NCBI GenBank assembly: GCA_026119935.1
Contig: JALRMH010000116.1
Span: 1-20,525 of the forward strand
Direction: 5' to 3'
Length of the DNA: 20,525 nucleotides
From: Endothia cerciana
Lineage: Eukaryota > Ascomycota > Sordariomycetes > Diaporthales > Cryphonectriaceae
The position numbers and the translations under genes are program-made. Shown here one piece after another: positions 8,203 through 18,505 of the stretch (its first letter is position 1; every line of letters begins with the position of its first letter). Under the pieces are notes generated by a model. It made no database searches. It was not told where the DNA came from and saw only the letters and a list, made by a program, of their open reading frames with translations.

Positions 8203-8977
8203 TCAGCCATCCCCCCTTTCCCCCCCGCCATGTGCACCACATGATTCACCTTTGATCTGTGTTGTGGGTTGTTGTGATTGAGACTGCTCTGGTTCTGGTT
8301 GTGTTTGTCGAGGAGGTTTGCGATGGCGCATCTCTTTTCGCATCAAGTCCACATCTACAACCGTTGTTCCAGATCCCAGTTTGTTTTGCAGACAATCGCC
8401 GTCCCAGTCGAAATAGAGAGCCCAAAAGTTTCCTTCTTTCACAGCTACAAATCCTTCGTATCCCCCTAATGTCAATCTTCGATCTTGCCTAGTGCAGTCG
8501 AACGGCCCCGTAAGGTGTCCCTCAGAATATTGCCGTGTCCCAAACTTGATCTCGTAAGTCAGAGCATCCATATAGATCCAATTCATTATTGGCGCTTCGT
8601 CTGTGATGCTAGACACAAGCCCTGGATGACCCGTCCCAGGGTAAGCGAGGTAGTACCCTTCGAAGGGATGTCCGAAAGGGACATCGTTGTCAAGACCCGT
8701 GTCGATATATAACTATGCTTCATGGTGAGATTGTTTGTGGCTTCACTTGATGAACTAGTCTTCCATTCCCTTGTTGAAATTGACATACCTTGTCTCCCGA
8801 TAAAACCACACGGCGGCTCTCGAGAATCTGGCTATGTTCGGATGATTTTGGAACATGAACAATAAGGTTGTTCTTCCTACTTCTATGTTCCTCTCTGCGA
8901 GCCTTGGATTGCGAGGCCTTAAGTCCCTCAGACGCGCCCGCGACGGCGCCGAACGCGACGAGGACGGTGATAACCAT
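8203..8977 (-). CDS. Uncharacterised conserved fungal protein, two exons
   Basis: Exons are 8789-8977 and 8203-8712 (minus). They are joined in phase 0 across a 76-bp intron (GTATGT at 8788, AG at 8714-8713), giving 232 residues with no internal stop. An Ala/Gly-rich start (MVITVLVAFGAVAGASEG) leads into a basic segment (SKARREEHRSRKNN, about 24-37). A globular part with GHPFEGYY, PIMNWIYMD, IKFGTR, EGHLTGPFDCT and LGGYEGFVAVKEG follows, then a Gln/Pro-rich tail ending in GGGERGDG. The pattern resembles a widespread family of filamentous-fungal hypothetical proteins of unknown function; I base that on memory of the motif layout, not a search. ATG 8977 fits that layout and has A at -3 and G at +4. 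An in-frame ATG at 9031 would add 18 residues. It is convergent with the gene at 7768. Confidence 0.75.
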
Positions 8978-9040
8978 GATTTCGTCTAGGAGAATGTAAT
9001 TTGTCGAATTCGTTCGTGTTGATGAAAGCATGCTTGTCAA

Positions 9041-9656
9041 AAAAAATGCCGGTCATATTGCACGTCTGGCGCGGTCGAGTCCGACAACGATAGCACGGGA
9101 CTGGACAGGGTGGGTCTGAATGAAACGCTACCCGAAACTCGTCTCGAAGCGAACCACGAAGATGCCAACGAGCAACGTACGATTTACGGAAACACTTCGC
9201 ATCTCTGCTGTTGTTTCCGTCACAAGATCCATGCAAGGCGGCTAAACAACATCTGATCTCTCCTGTCCGGCTTTATGCCGATAACACCCCAAATGTCCTA
9301 GAACATAGACGGTGCTCGACTACGCGTATCTAGGGAGAACACAGTAAACGGCCAATGTAGCATCAGCCCCAGGATCCACCTGTAAGCCCCTAAGCTTTGT
9401 CTCGTGGCAAAGCGTGATTTGACAGTCGCTCGATGTCTGTAACGAACAGGCCTGGACCGTTCGATGCCCCTAATCTCCGAGCACGAGAGAAGGGTTTCAG
9501 TCCTGGGTTAGACTTGGACACTGAAAATATTCGTGATCAGCGCATACGATGACACAGGTGAGACACGGGTCTTTCTGTCGAAGAGGAGATAGGAAAAAAC
9601 ATGGAGTTAAATGCAGCCCACATGGAGCATAAAGGACAGTCGACGCCAAATCGAAG
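9041..9656. other. Divergent intergenic region
   Basis: Separates the starts of the minus-strand gene at 8203-8977 and the plus-strand gene at 9657, so it should hold both promoters. No clear TATA box. ATGs at 9601 and 9611, in two other frames, precede the chosen start at 9657 and open overlapping frames. They could act as upstream ORFs that dampen translation if they lie in the transcript. Confidence 0.5.
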
Positions 9657-10752
9657 ATGGCATCGACTCTCACACTTCTTCGTACAGCGCAATCACCTTC
9701 CCCTCCGCCGGCGGACAGAAATACTACAATTCCAAGGATATCCAGTCTACCTCAGAAGCCTTCCACTCAGCAAACCTACGAGGACCTCCCTAGAAGGTCA
9801 TCTAATCGTTATTCTTGGTCTTCGGCCTCCAATACATCTCCAGTCTCGGCTCCATCACCCACATCAGACATTACTGTCTCGCCCTCGCGAAAGTTCAAGC
9901 TTCCGGTCAGGGTCTCCAGGGAACAAACCTCTTTTGCACCATCTTCATCAAGTCCAGAGTCTAGACGGCGCTCGGTCAGTGTGGCTTCCGACACGAAACG
10001 TCGCTCCAGGTCACTTTACCTCCAGCAATTGGAAGAGGACAAGATAGTCGACGCCAAGTCTTCCTCAAAGTCTTCGCCTACGCGAAAGTCGCCTCCGCCT
10101 CCCGCATACGAAGCAACGACGGTTGCATCTGAAAGCAAGAAAGGACCGCCGTCTCTGCAAGTGAGCAGCGAGAAGGCATCTCCGCCATCGACAGCGCAAG
10201 AGCCATCTCTCCCTGCGTACGACACAGTCACAAGCTCTCAGCCGGTCAAGGACAAATCAATCGACAAAGGTCCTCAAGAAAAATCTCAAGTTCCCACCGC
10301 TAACCCTCAGAAAATGTCTTCCGCAGTTAGCAGCTCGTAAGCCTGTCCTGTTTTATCACTTTCTTTTATTGTGCTTCGTTATTGACGATACATCCAGTGA
10401 CGCCCAGAAGGCCGCCGCTATGACCAACCCCGGCATGACAAACAGGGGTCTCGACTTTTCTGTAGGCGCTGGGAATACGAAGCTGACTGCGCAGTCGGGC
10501 AGCAGCCTGCCTTTGCCCGGCCTCTCTGGCAAGGGCAATGGCCCAGTTGGTAAGATTTCATTCGAACAGAGCAGCCAAATTTGGTAGTTGGTGTGACTAA
10601 TTTGTACCACAGGGAATCTTCTCAGAGGACCTGTCGACGAGGAAGGAAACCTGAAGGCCGCTGCACTAACTGTTGGAATTAAGCTTGATCTCGAGGCTGA
10701 AGTGCATCTGACGGCACGAGTGAGAGGTGATATCTTGGTTGGCCTTTACTAA
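9657..10752 (+). CDS. Ser/Pro-rich fungal protein with PPxY motif and conserved C-terminal tail, three exons
   Basis: Exons 9657-10336, 10398-10549 and 10613-10752 join into 323 codons without a stop. Introns are 61 bp (GTAAGC..CAG) and 63 bp (GTAAGA..CAG, with a CTAAT branch). The first 220 residues are low-complexity and probably disordered, rich in Ser, Pro, Lys and Arg. Basic SR clusters (ESRRRSVSV, TKRRSRS, about 101-118) are possible phosphorylation sites. There is one PPPPAY (PPxY at 148-151), the ligand of WW domains such as those of Rsp5/Nedd4 ligases, and one LPAY (185-188). The C-terminus (about 301-323) reads KLDLEAEVHLTARVRGDILV, an alternating hydrophobic tail seen at the end of many otherwise unrelated-looking fungal proteins. 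No enzymatic domain and no signal peptide. Start 9657 has the context AAGATGG and is the only ATG whose frame joins all three exons. Function unknown; an adaptor-like role is inference. Confidence 0.8.
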
Positions 10753-11411
10753 GTTCTCGCCATCGACACTGATCAAGTACAACCTCTTACCTTAGTCTAC
10801 AAGGCTTGGGATGTGGGAGTTATCTTAGGCTCTTTATATACATCAAAGTTAATGATTCAAGGGCCTCTTTCGGTCTATTTACCGAACTCCTTCTCTGGCA
10901 GACAAGGTGAAACATCATTACTTCTGTTTTGATACTGCTGGGCCGCAAACACCTTATCCGACAATCTGCTAGCGGTTGTAGGAAAAGAGAAATAAGAAGG
11001 AGGAGGGAGCGTTCCGCTCGACGACATCTTGTATGCTATTCAATTAGAAATGAGCCTTGCATGAGCCCTGCATGCCCGCCATGAGATGTTGCGTTCATCA
11101 TACTGCTGATACGCAAGCATTTAGGGATTGCTCACGCTTTCACGGTTTTCGATTGCGGCTTCTAGAAGTACTTGGTTTATCCACCAGTCTACCCAACGAG
11201 ATGTAGACTATCGTTACCTACCAGGTCAGAACTGTCAACAAGAGTGAATCTATAAGTCATGATACATAATCATCAGCAGGGATGTAACTTGATTTGATCT
11301 GGGCAGAGCAAGAAATAGTAGGAGACCAAGAGCAACCAGGTCATCTTGGCCCCTTCCGGCAAATAAATAAGTTCTGCTTATTTAAGACCTTGAAAGTCAT
11401 ACTAACCAAGT
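10753..11411. other. Intergenic, no gene seen
   Basis: Lies between the stop of the Ser/Pro-rich gene and the 3' end of the oxidoreductase relic (convergent). Only short frames, no repeats and no recognisable RNA gene. Confidence 0.6.
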
Positions 11412-12449
11412 TTACTTTGTGTCAGCAACTCTGTAGACATACTTTACGGCATTAGCCTTGCCTGCCTTCAGATTTTTCAAGCCCGTTTGAACTCCCCTAA
11501 GACCTTCCGGCACGATTTCTTGACGCTGGCCCTTGAACCATCCATCCAGGAAACCCTTCGCGAAGAATCGCACGTAGACATAACCTAGGTCCTTATCCTC
11601 ATTGTGGGCAGCCGAGACCTTCGTCACACTTATGTGAATACTGCCGGGAACATCGTAGTCCTTGGTCGGGAGGACCGTGGTGATCATGGTACCTGGAGAC
11701 AGGGCTCTGCCGACGTTAATATCGCTCACTTTCTCTGATACGGCATCATAGGCGTGCAGGAGCTCCTGGCCATTGGCCGCCTTCTTAATTATCTGAACCA
11801 CAGCGCCATCGCCCTCACGATAGTGGATTATTGTGTCGCCTCTGGAGGAGTCAATGAACAACTCAACATGTGCTGTGGACTTGCCAGCCATGTAGATGAG
11901 TGGGTGGATATTCGCTTGCGCCACCAAACTAACCCAAATAAATCCCAACTGCTGCCCCATAGATGACCGGAGGTGTGGGCCCAGGCCACGGCGTACTCCG
12001 CAAAACCACCGCCAGATGTCATCTATTATCAAACCCAGGGTCAGCAACGCGCTACTACTGCATAGACTCACAGACACGATGTATATCCGGATCCGGTTCA
12101 TAATCCCGCCATACGGCGACAGGTAGCAAGCCGAAGTACGACTACAGGGTATGCTCACCATTTCGTTAAACGACGCGATCGCCTCGTTACGTTGGCCCCG
12201 ACTTGGTGGACGACGCCGGCGATGTCATCGCCCATATCTCCAGACTTTCCCATCCATTCCGGCAACTTCCAAAATTTCGGATTTGTACCGCTCACCACAA
12301 CTTTGATGAGGACTTGATCATCATTTGACTGTGGAACAGGGGAGTCCACGATGGACACCTTAGGTCCTTAGTCTTAGTAAGTATGACCCGACAGCCCCTG
12401 TAAGGACTCAGTCGAATAACCCACCAACTTCAACAATCGCTTCCTTCGT
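11412..12449 (-). pseudogene. ToxD-like medium-chain zinc-binding oxidoreductase/enoyl reductase, degenerate
   Basis: A member of the medium-chain dehydrogenase/reductase superfamily, close to the fungal ToxD-like and trans-acting enoyl reductase group, NAD(P)H-dependent and usually about 340-360 residues. On the minus strand KEAIVEV appears at 12446-12426, preceded by ACG where the family has ATG. The GroES-like part follows (VSIVDSPVPQ, VVSGTNPKFWKLPEWMGKSG, GDDIAGVVHQVGANVT). Near 12175 the frame shifts. A probable intron occupies 12023-12158 (GTGAGC..TAG), then TSGGGFAEYAVAWAHTSGHL. A deletion of roughly 60 codons near 11960 removes part of the Rossmann domain and its glycine-rich turn region. 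From about 11950 an intact C-terminal frame (ANIHPLI, DTIIHYREGDGAVVQ, LHAYDAVSEK, VKYVYRVADTK) runs to TAA at 11412. Lost start, frameshift and deletion make it non-functional. Confidence 0.85.
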
Positions 12450-13650
12450 TATCGATCAGGATTTTGGTGACGTGAACCAATTCTAGCGTCTGGACAGCCA
12501 GAATGATGATTTATGAAGCCTGGTTGAAGGGTCATGCTGTCGGGGCGTTTGAATCACACTGAACTTGAGAGGGTGGTTACTAGTATAGACCTCAGGACAT
12601 CTGCTTGATGACAAATTCGGAGCTTTTCATCACGGGTTGAATTCTATCGGATCCGCTGGCTCGTAGAGACCGTGTATGCACCTACAATTACGCTATGATT
12701 GATTACATCGCATCGTTCTTGTGAGTCCCTAGAACTGACACGCCCCTTAGACGGAACGGACCACGCGTATCCCCACTCGTTTTCCACATGCCGAACGTTC
12801 CCGGGTAGTTTTGATGCAGAGACTCAAGTAGAAATGCTCCTGCTAAGTAGCTCGGGGTTTGGCTGTTTAGTTGTTGGTCCACTTGAGATCTCGCGACCCT
12901 AAAACCCGGCTTTTCAGGTCTGACGTTTCGGTCCTTGTTCCTAGAGCGTTGAGAGGCTCAAAGCTTGCGGTGCCTAGCCCCTGACATGCCGGGATCAACC
13001 CCTGAAAATCCAACACCGCAGGGCGATTGGTCTTGTAAGTGAACTCGTCTATACGATTGGGTGTATCGCTGCCTTCGTAGGGCATGGAACGAAGATTGCT
13101 AATGTAAATGCTCCGCTTTCTGTGACTCGAAGATCAGCCAGACGACAAGGATGAACGTTGCATGACCGTGCCGAAGAGACAACAAAGGGCTGTATTGCAA
13201 GGCGTTTTGGTGAGCTAACAGACTTTCATCTGTTCCAAATAGCAGCTAGTTCTCAATAGGAGAAGGGGGACAGAAGGGACAGAAGGAAGGAAACAGGCCA
13301 CCTGGCATCTTGCTCCTCAAAATGTAGTCAGACCACCTGGAGCAGAGCACAGGTATCCGATCGGGTCAACAAGGAGCCATCCTTGCGGCACTGTCAGAGA
13401 GACAAGGATTTGCTAATCCGCCTGTTCGAGATCCAGGTTCCGCATAATGCATGAAACAGCCCACCTGATTCGTAACGCATGAGCAAGTTCGGCCAAGCAC
13501 ATTATGATTGGGGGAATACGACAGCCGCCAACACCTAAACGGAACGGCGCACCTTCTAGAGCATATATCGCGTCGTGTCACTCAATTAATTGAAGCTAAG
13601 GGAAATTGCATTTCTCCATAATTTTACGATTCCCTCACTTAACCAGTCTA
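12450..13650. other. Region without a recognisable gene
   Basis: Balanced GC, with short frames only on both strands (the longest about 70 codons, such as 12867-13085 minus and 13366-13581 minus). None resembles a family I know. It contains no long repeats and no AT-rich tracts. It may hold the oxidoreductase promoter remnant at its left end. A tRNA-like stretch near 13384-13444 was examined and rejected. Confidence 0.5.
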
Positions 13651-13653
13651 AAA

Positions 13654-13689
13654 CCTTGAACATGTATGCGACCTTGACATGTATGCGAC
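13654..13689 (+). repeat. 17-bp promoter duplication with two ATGs
   Basis: ACATGTATGCGAC occurs at 13660-13672 and again at 13677-13689, each preceded by CCTTG(A). The tandem duplication lies about 165-200 bases before the start of the rhodopsin-domain gene. It could double a protein-binding site or an upstream start codon, depending on where transcription starts. Confidence 0.6.
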
Positions 13690-13851
13690 GAGAAGTTATT
13701 CCCTTAGACCTTTCCATTCTTTAACCAAGCCGACTTTTGCAGGTTGTACTGCGGCAATTACACTCGCATCTCGCAAAACGTTGGGGCAAAGCAAGAGTTG
13801 CTCTAAAAGAGCCATAGTGACCAGCTCTTACTGGTGTTCGGTCAGACGACG

Positions 13852-15244
13852 ATGGCTGATCTGTCATACGGGAATTTAGAAGAGGATCGGAGCTCTCAAT
13901 TGGTCGCGATCTCCATCATTTTCATGGTACTTACAACCACAATTTTAGGTCTTCGATTCTACGCCAAACGTTTTCAGGATGGTGGTTTCTTTCCCGATGA
14001 TGCCTTTATATTATCGGCATATGTCGTGAACCTCGGCATGTGTGCCGTGGGCATTGGTGAGTCAACCCCTTGCTTCTCCGACAACCGTGGTACACAGTCC
14101 TCTAGCATTCGTCTTCCTAGAGCGCAGCCAACCTTATCTTGTACTGCAGTGATGACGAAAGCCGGAGGTGTAGGACGGCACGTCGTTTTCCTCGAGGAAG
14201 AGATGCCAGAAGCCCTTGTGGTGTGGGCACAATGCCTTTTTGCCTTCGAAATTATTTATTTTACATCGGTCGCACTGCCTAAGTTCAGCATTCTCTGTTT
14301 ATACCTGCGTATATTCAACTGGACAGGGCAGATGAGAACCACGGCGTGGGTCGTCTTCTCTTTGACAGCCATGACTTCACTGTCACTCGTGGTAGCTGCT
14401 TGTTTCCAGTGTCGGCCCCTTCAATTCTGGTGGGATAGAACTATTCCTGGCGGGTACTGTTTTGATATACAGGCCTTTTTCCACGCACAAGCCATCCCAG
14501 GATTATTCCTGGATGTGGCAATCATGGCACTACCGCTGAATACCATTTGGCATCTCAAGTTGCCCATGATCAAGAGACTCGCATTGATTGGCATCTTTAT
14601 TGTTGCTAGTTTGTATGTGAACCACGATCAAGCGGAAAGATCAAGTTCTGGATATATCCATAAATGAGAAGGGGGCTAACATTCGCAGTGGAATTGTTTC
14701 ATCCATAGTGAGAGCTACGGTATTCTTCGACACTGCAGCATTTGACGACCGTACTTGGGCTTCAGTGGATCTTGTGGGCTGGTCCATCGTCGAGACGAGC
14801 ATCTATATAATCACCGGCTGTCTACCACACCTCAGGCCTCTGGTGTCAAAATACACACCAGAACGGGTCAAAAAGGCTGTCAAGTACGCAGTTCAAACGT
14901 TGTCACGAGGATCAAACTCAAAGGGGTGGTCAGGACGCTACGGGAAGTCTTTCTCGAGCACCAAGAAGAACAGTGGCCAACCAATAGAGAGACAAAATGA
15001 TGATGCTATCGAGCTTACGAGGGAAAGTAGTGCTCGGAGCCAAGGACTCTCTAACACGCACGTGGACTGTGGATATCTCGATTCAGCGTCTCCGCGGCTT
15101 TCACCTCGGTTTGGTCAACACCCAGGGTTTTCCTCATCCCAAGAAGAACTTGATAGCCTGAAGGACCACTTGAAACGAAATGTGACGGGGGGCCAGGCAT
15201 CAAATGGGCAGATTTTAGTCACAAGGGAGGTTAGGTTAGGTTAA
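13852..15244 (+). CDS. Rhodopsin-domain seven-helix integral membrane protein, three exons
   Basis: Exons 13852-14056, 14150-14612 and 14689-15244 join to 408 codons (407 residues). Introns are 93 bp (GTGAGT..CAG) and 76 bp (GTATGT..CAG, CTAAC branch). Seven hydrophobic segments lie at about residues 16-36, 50-69, 88-112, 131-153, 177-200, 209-235 and 245-268. Hallmarks of the fungal rhodopsin-domain family (PF20684 type) are present: LRFYAKRF after helix 1, PDDAFIL, GVGRH, FSILCLYLRIF, an extracellular CF-C-RP..FWW..GGYC loop, and DLVGWSIVETSIYIITGCLPHLRPL in helix 7. A hydrophilic Ser-rich tail of about 130 residues follows. These proteins sit in the plasma or endomembrane; a receptor-like role is suspected for the family but rarely shown. 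I see no CFEM Cys pattern at the N-terminus. ATG 13852 is preceded by ACG and followed by G, a good context. No inactivating change is visible. Confidence 0.88.
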
Positions 15245-15745
15245 CTCGGTCTTGAGGCATGTTGTAGGCTAGCAAGCCAATTTTCGGAAAACTGTCTTAT
15301 GTTCGCTCTTTTGCACAAATCACATTCCATATGGAAACCCTCCAGCTGGTCTCCATTTTCAAAATTCATATGTCGTCAAGCGCGAGAACATATATGTACA
15401 TCATTTTGCTGCAGTCTATATGACCCGCGCGTTCAGCAGCCAGATCAGGGTTTACCACTAGTTAGGCTTTCTTTGCTCATATAAAGCCGGCATCGGATGC
15501 ATATGGCGTGTTTACACCATTAATGTGGAATAGCAGACCCTATGCTATTTCGAAAAATCTTCGTTGAAGACTGATTTAAATGAGCTATCATTCCTTCATT
15601 TAGGTTAATGTGTGTCCAATGCGGGTGTCGTTAATCATTCGTGCAAAGGGCGTCTTGACCCATACCATGATCTTACAAGTTATCATTCTTACCAACCAAA
15701 CTTATGATAACAGACAGCATTAACAATTGGCGTCCCCGCGCGGTC
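15245..15745. other. Intergenic, no gene seen
   Basis: Mildly AT-rich stretch between the membrane-protein gene and the HAD hydrolase relic. Short frames only. Presumably it contains the 3' UTR of the former and the old promoter of the latter. Confidence 0.6.
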
Positions 15746-16334
15746 ATGGTTGATCTTCTAATGGCTCTACTCAACTCATGGGAGACATGGGCCCAGGCGA
15801 CCGCCTCTCAGGGAATGGGAAGATAGTCGCGCCTCGCGCCAGCGCTATCTCGATCTCACATTTGGCGCCAGGGCGTACACGACTGAGACATCTTACGAAA
15901 AGCTAGTACGAGAAGCAGCGGCCGATGTCAAACTCCCAGAGTCTGCACCTGAGGAGCTGCTGCGTAGGTGGAACCAGCTGGAGATGTGGCCCCAGGCGGC
16001 CCAGGTCCCCCTCAGCTCAGAGCACAGGGTTTCGGCATTGGAGTAGTAACGAACTGCTCCCGCACGCTGGGACATGCAGCCATCCACAACGTGGGGTAGC
16101 AAGTTGGCAGCGGAAGAGTGCGGCTTCTGTAAGCCTCGAGTCTGTTCTCGCAGAGATGGGTGTTGAGGCAAGTAGTGTTTTATTCGTCGCCGGCAGTGCG
16201 GGAGATGTCCAAGGCGCGACTGACGCGAATATAAAAGTTGTGTGGCACAATCGTGTCGGATGGCTAGGAAAGGAGACGCAACTCCGCTTCGGGAGGGCAA
16301 GACTTTGGCAGAGACATTAGAGAACTTTTTGTGA
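15746..16334 (+). pseudogene. HAD-superfamily hydrolase (haloacid-dehalogenase/phosphatase-like), degenerate
   Basis: HAD hydrolases carry out phosphoryl or dehalogenase chemistry through an Asp nucleophile. From ATG 15746 the frame reads VDLLMALLNSWETW and meets TAG at 15824-15826. One base out of phase it resumes with RYLDLTFGARAY, SYEKLVREAAADVKLPES and ELLRRWNQLEMWPQA. A further shift gives GFGIGVVTNCSRTLGHAA (motif II region, near 16025-16080), then AEECGFCKP (motif III Lys, near 16115). Another shift gives LAEMGVEASSVLFVAGSAGD (motif IV acidic region, near 16145-16210) and VVWHNRVGW. A final shift leads to LREGKTLAETLENFL and TGA at 16332-16334. The expected nucleophile motif (DxD) is not visible near the start. 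Four or more frame changes and a shortened middle show that it is dead. Family assignment is firm; substrate is unknown. Confidence 0.8.
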
Positions 16335-16471
16335 CTGGAGAATCGCCAAGTGTGGAAGACCGCTCTCTTGTTCTGAATTGAAATTGGCCTAGCCATAAGA
16401 GCAATGTGATCCCTGGAATCAGTGTCTGCGATTTATCTCTGTACCCTTGAAACAACGGCAGCTCGCAGCTC

Positions 16472-18155
16472 CTACAAGCCCTCCTCGTCACTGCTCCTGT
16501 CTCTTTGACACCGCTGCCATCCATCCTCGTACTCGTCCATCATGAGTTTCTCGAAGTCTCGCTCGACCCACAGTGTGGGCCTCAATGCGATATCAAAATG
16601 GACATATTGTAGGACGCACTCTCTTTCCTGGCTCAAACCTACACCGTGTCGGACAAGGGAGGTGGCATCCTCGCGTAGGAGACATTCATTGACGGAGAAC
16701 TTGTCGTAATTCAGATGCACCGTGTCGTAAATACGGTGCTTCCAAACCTCATATGCGGCTCTCCTGCGTTCTTCTTTTCCGCCCAGATCCAGAGCTCTTG
16801 CCATAGCCATTATGGGAGCAAATTGTCCTTCCCATTCTCCGCTTCCCGTTCTAAATACCTTCAGCGACTGCATCTTCTGTCGCCACGTCTATAAAACAGA
16901 ACTCCAACGCAGACCAAAGACCTGTGTGACCGTATTCCAATTGCAGTCATACGGGCTCTGTCTTGTCATCACCTCCTTCATTGGATACCCATTAGTGTCC
17001 AGGTCAAGACCGTCGAGCCTCTCAATAGCTCTATTCATCGGACTGAGCATCCGCGCTCGCCACAGAATGGGACAGTCGTCTAGGTCCAACTCTCGAGCCC
17101 GCCGCGCCCATTGTCTGCCCCTAGCGAAGCTATCCACATGGCCTGCCATTCATGACTGAATACATATTTTCCAAGGGCTAAAACTACTAAGATTTGGAAA
17201 GGCGGAGTTGTGCATAGCGCTAGATGTGACATTGCAAAGGTCTATCTTCAGCGTCCAGCCGAAATAATCATGGCAATATAAGGACAAATTGCGAAGCTTC
17301 GACGATACTGGAGGCGCAAGCCACGTAGACAGTAGGTTCTCAAAGAAGTCGTATTTTTCCAGTAGGAAAGTTAACTCTTCGGGCAGAGTAGGATCTCGGA
17401 GAGTGACGATTAGAACTTTAGCGTAGGCAGTCTGGCCGGACAGGAAATTTTGAAAGGTTTGCGACGCATGGAGATCGACCTCGACAATATCAGGCAGGTT
17501 GGATACCGCCAATGTTGACAGAAAAATTTGTGGCTGTGAGAATGACATTGGCATCAAGACGTTGTGCAAGTCATACCTGGTTATATTTGCTGGTTGAAAA
17601 AGACGAGCCCTCGAGTCGTACCACGCAAGTCAGTGACCTTGCTAGTTCTTCTGGGTAGATTCATTCCATCTTCCAATCAGACATGTGAAGATTGCATCGA
17701 ACAGTCTGGACTGCAGACTCTGGTGTATGCCAAGCGTTGGTGTTGGTTGCGTTAGATTCTGTGGATGTACTGGTCGGGCAGATCAAATGTGAGCCTAACA
17801 TCCAGAGCCTTCATCTTTGAAAATAATCTCAAGCGAGGAAGTGTCAAGAGAAACCTTGTATGTTGCAGCAGTGCGATCTCCCTGTCTTGCCCTTTGTGGT
17901 TATGGAAGGGCTACAACACTGTATCTAGTGTGACTTCGCGCACTCAACAATGCAGGCCTTCAGGCTTAGAGATCTTGAAAAAGGACAAGTTATCAAACGC
18001 AGCTTCGAGGTGAACATGATGAAGGCAAGTGCTGTAGCTGGGAGTGCAGAGGCGAGACTAAGATAGCGAAAATTCAGGAGGGTTGAGTGATCGAGAAAAG
18101 TGAGGATGTGCCTAGGTATTATTCCCCAGGGATTTGACTCAAATCGCTTATACAA
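16472..18155 (-). pseudogene. F-box/leucine-rich-repeat-like protein, degenerate
   Basis: F-box proteins recruit targets to SCF ubiquitin ligases. On the minus strand an F-box-like start (IIPRHILTFLDHSTLLNFRYLSLAS) lies at about 18120-18045. No ATG precedes it; the open frame begins with TTG at 18155, right beside the AT-rich border. After a frameshift near 17930, leucine-rich sequence continues (LPRLRLF, MKALDVRLTFDLPDQYIH). Further segments are LRNLSLYCHDYFGWTLKIDLCNVT (about 17300-17230), LDLDDCPILWRARMLSP, LDGLDLDTNGYP, LRWSSVL, VFRTGSGEWEGQFAPIMAMA and DEYEDGWQRCQRD, ending with TAG at 16472. TAG at 16889-16891 interrupts an otherwise continuous frame where a Gln codon would fit. A TGA at 17150-17152 with local scrambling breaks it again. 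The length would suit a protein of about 500 residues. The leucine-rich pattern is clear; F-box identity rests on the N-terminal motif. Confidence 0.7.
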
Positions 18156-18291
18156 AACAGTGCATGTAGCCTAAGCTTTTAAGCTATATCGAGTTGAGTC
18201 AAGACGAGCTGCTGATTAGTCTACAGAAACTCAGATTTTATAAGCTAGCTTAGTTAGAGTTATATATTAAATATAAAGGTTACTATGCATC

Positions 18292-18505
18292 TGTTATAAG
18301 TAGCAAATGTTACAAAGTAGCAGAGCTAAGAGTTAAAAGCTAGCTAAAGCTAGCTATTTATATAAAAGAAAAGCCTACTAGCTTTAAGTTTAAGACTTTA
18401 AGCTTAAACTTTAAGTATTAGTTATTATATTATAATATAGAGCTTTTAGCTTAAAGTATTTAATAAGCTAATTTGTATAATTTTAATCTATAAGATTTAT
18501 TAATA
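18292..18505 (+). repeat. LTR-B right copy
   Basis: Full-length partner of 1929-2144 in the same orientation, 214 bp, beginning TGTTA. It lies about 16.4 kb from the left copy, so the two form a direct repeat that brackets the gene island. No target-site duplication is evident. Confidence 0.7.

Noticed and set aside
9601..10047. 148-codon frame starting at the first ATG upstream of the PPxY gene
   Set aside because: Overlaps the better-supported frame that joins three exons with correct splice phases. Its own peptide is basic and without recognisable domains. Kept only as a possible upstream ORF.
13384..13444. tRNA-like stretch: acceptor arms TGCGGCA/TTCCGCA (6 of 7 pairs), D-stem GTC/GAC, TTCGA-containing arm
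   Set aside because: The anticodon stem does not pair, the T-arm has a missing and an extra base, and there is no variable loop. At best a tRNA pseudogene or coincidence.
15230..15244. GTTAGGTTAGGTTAA resembling telomeric repeats
   Set aside because: Only two short TTAGG-like units, inside the last codons of the membrane-protein gene; not a telomere.
15893..16396. 167-codon minus-strand open frame opposite the HAD relic
   Set aside because: The plus strand carries ordered HAD motifs across the same bases. The antisense peptide is low-complexity Ser/Arg/His-rich and unlike any family.
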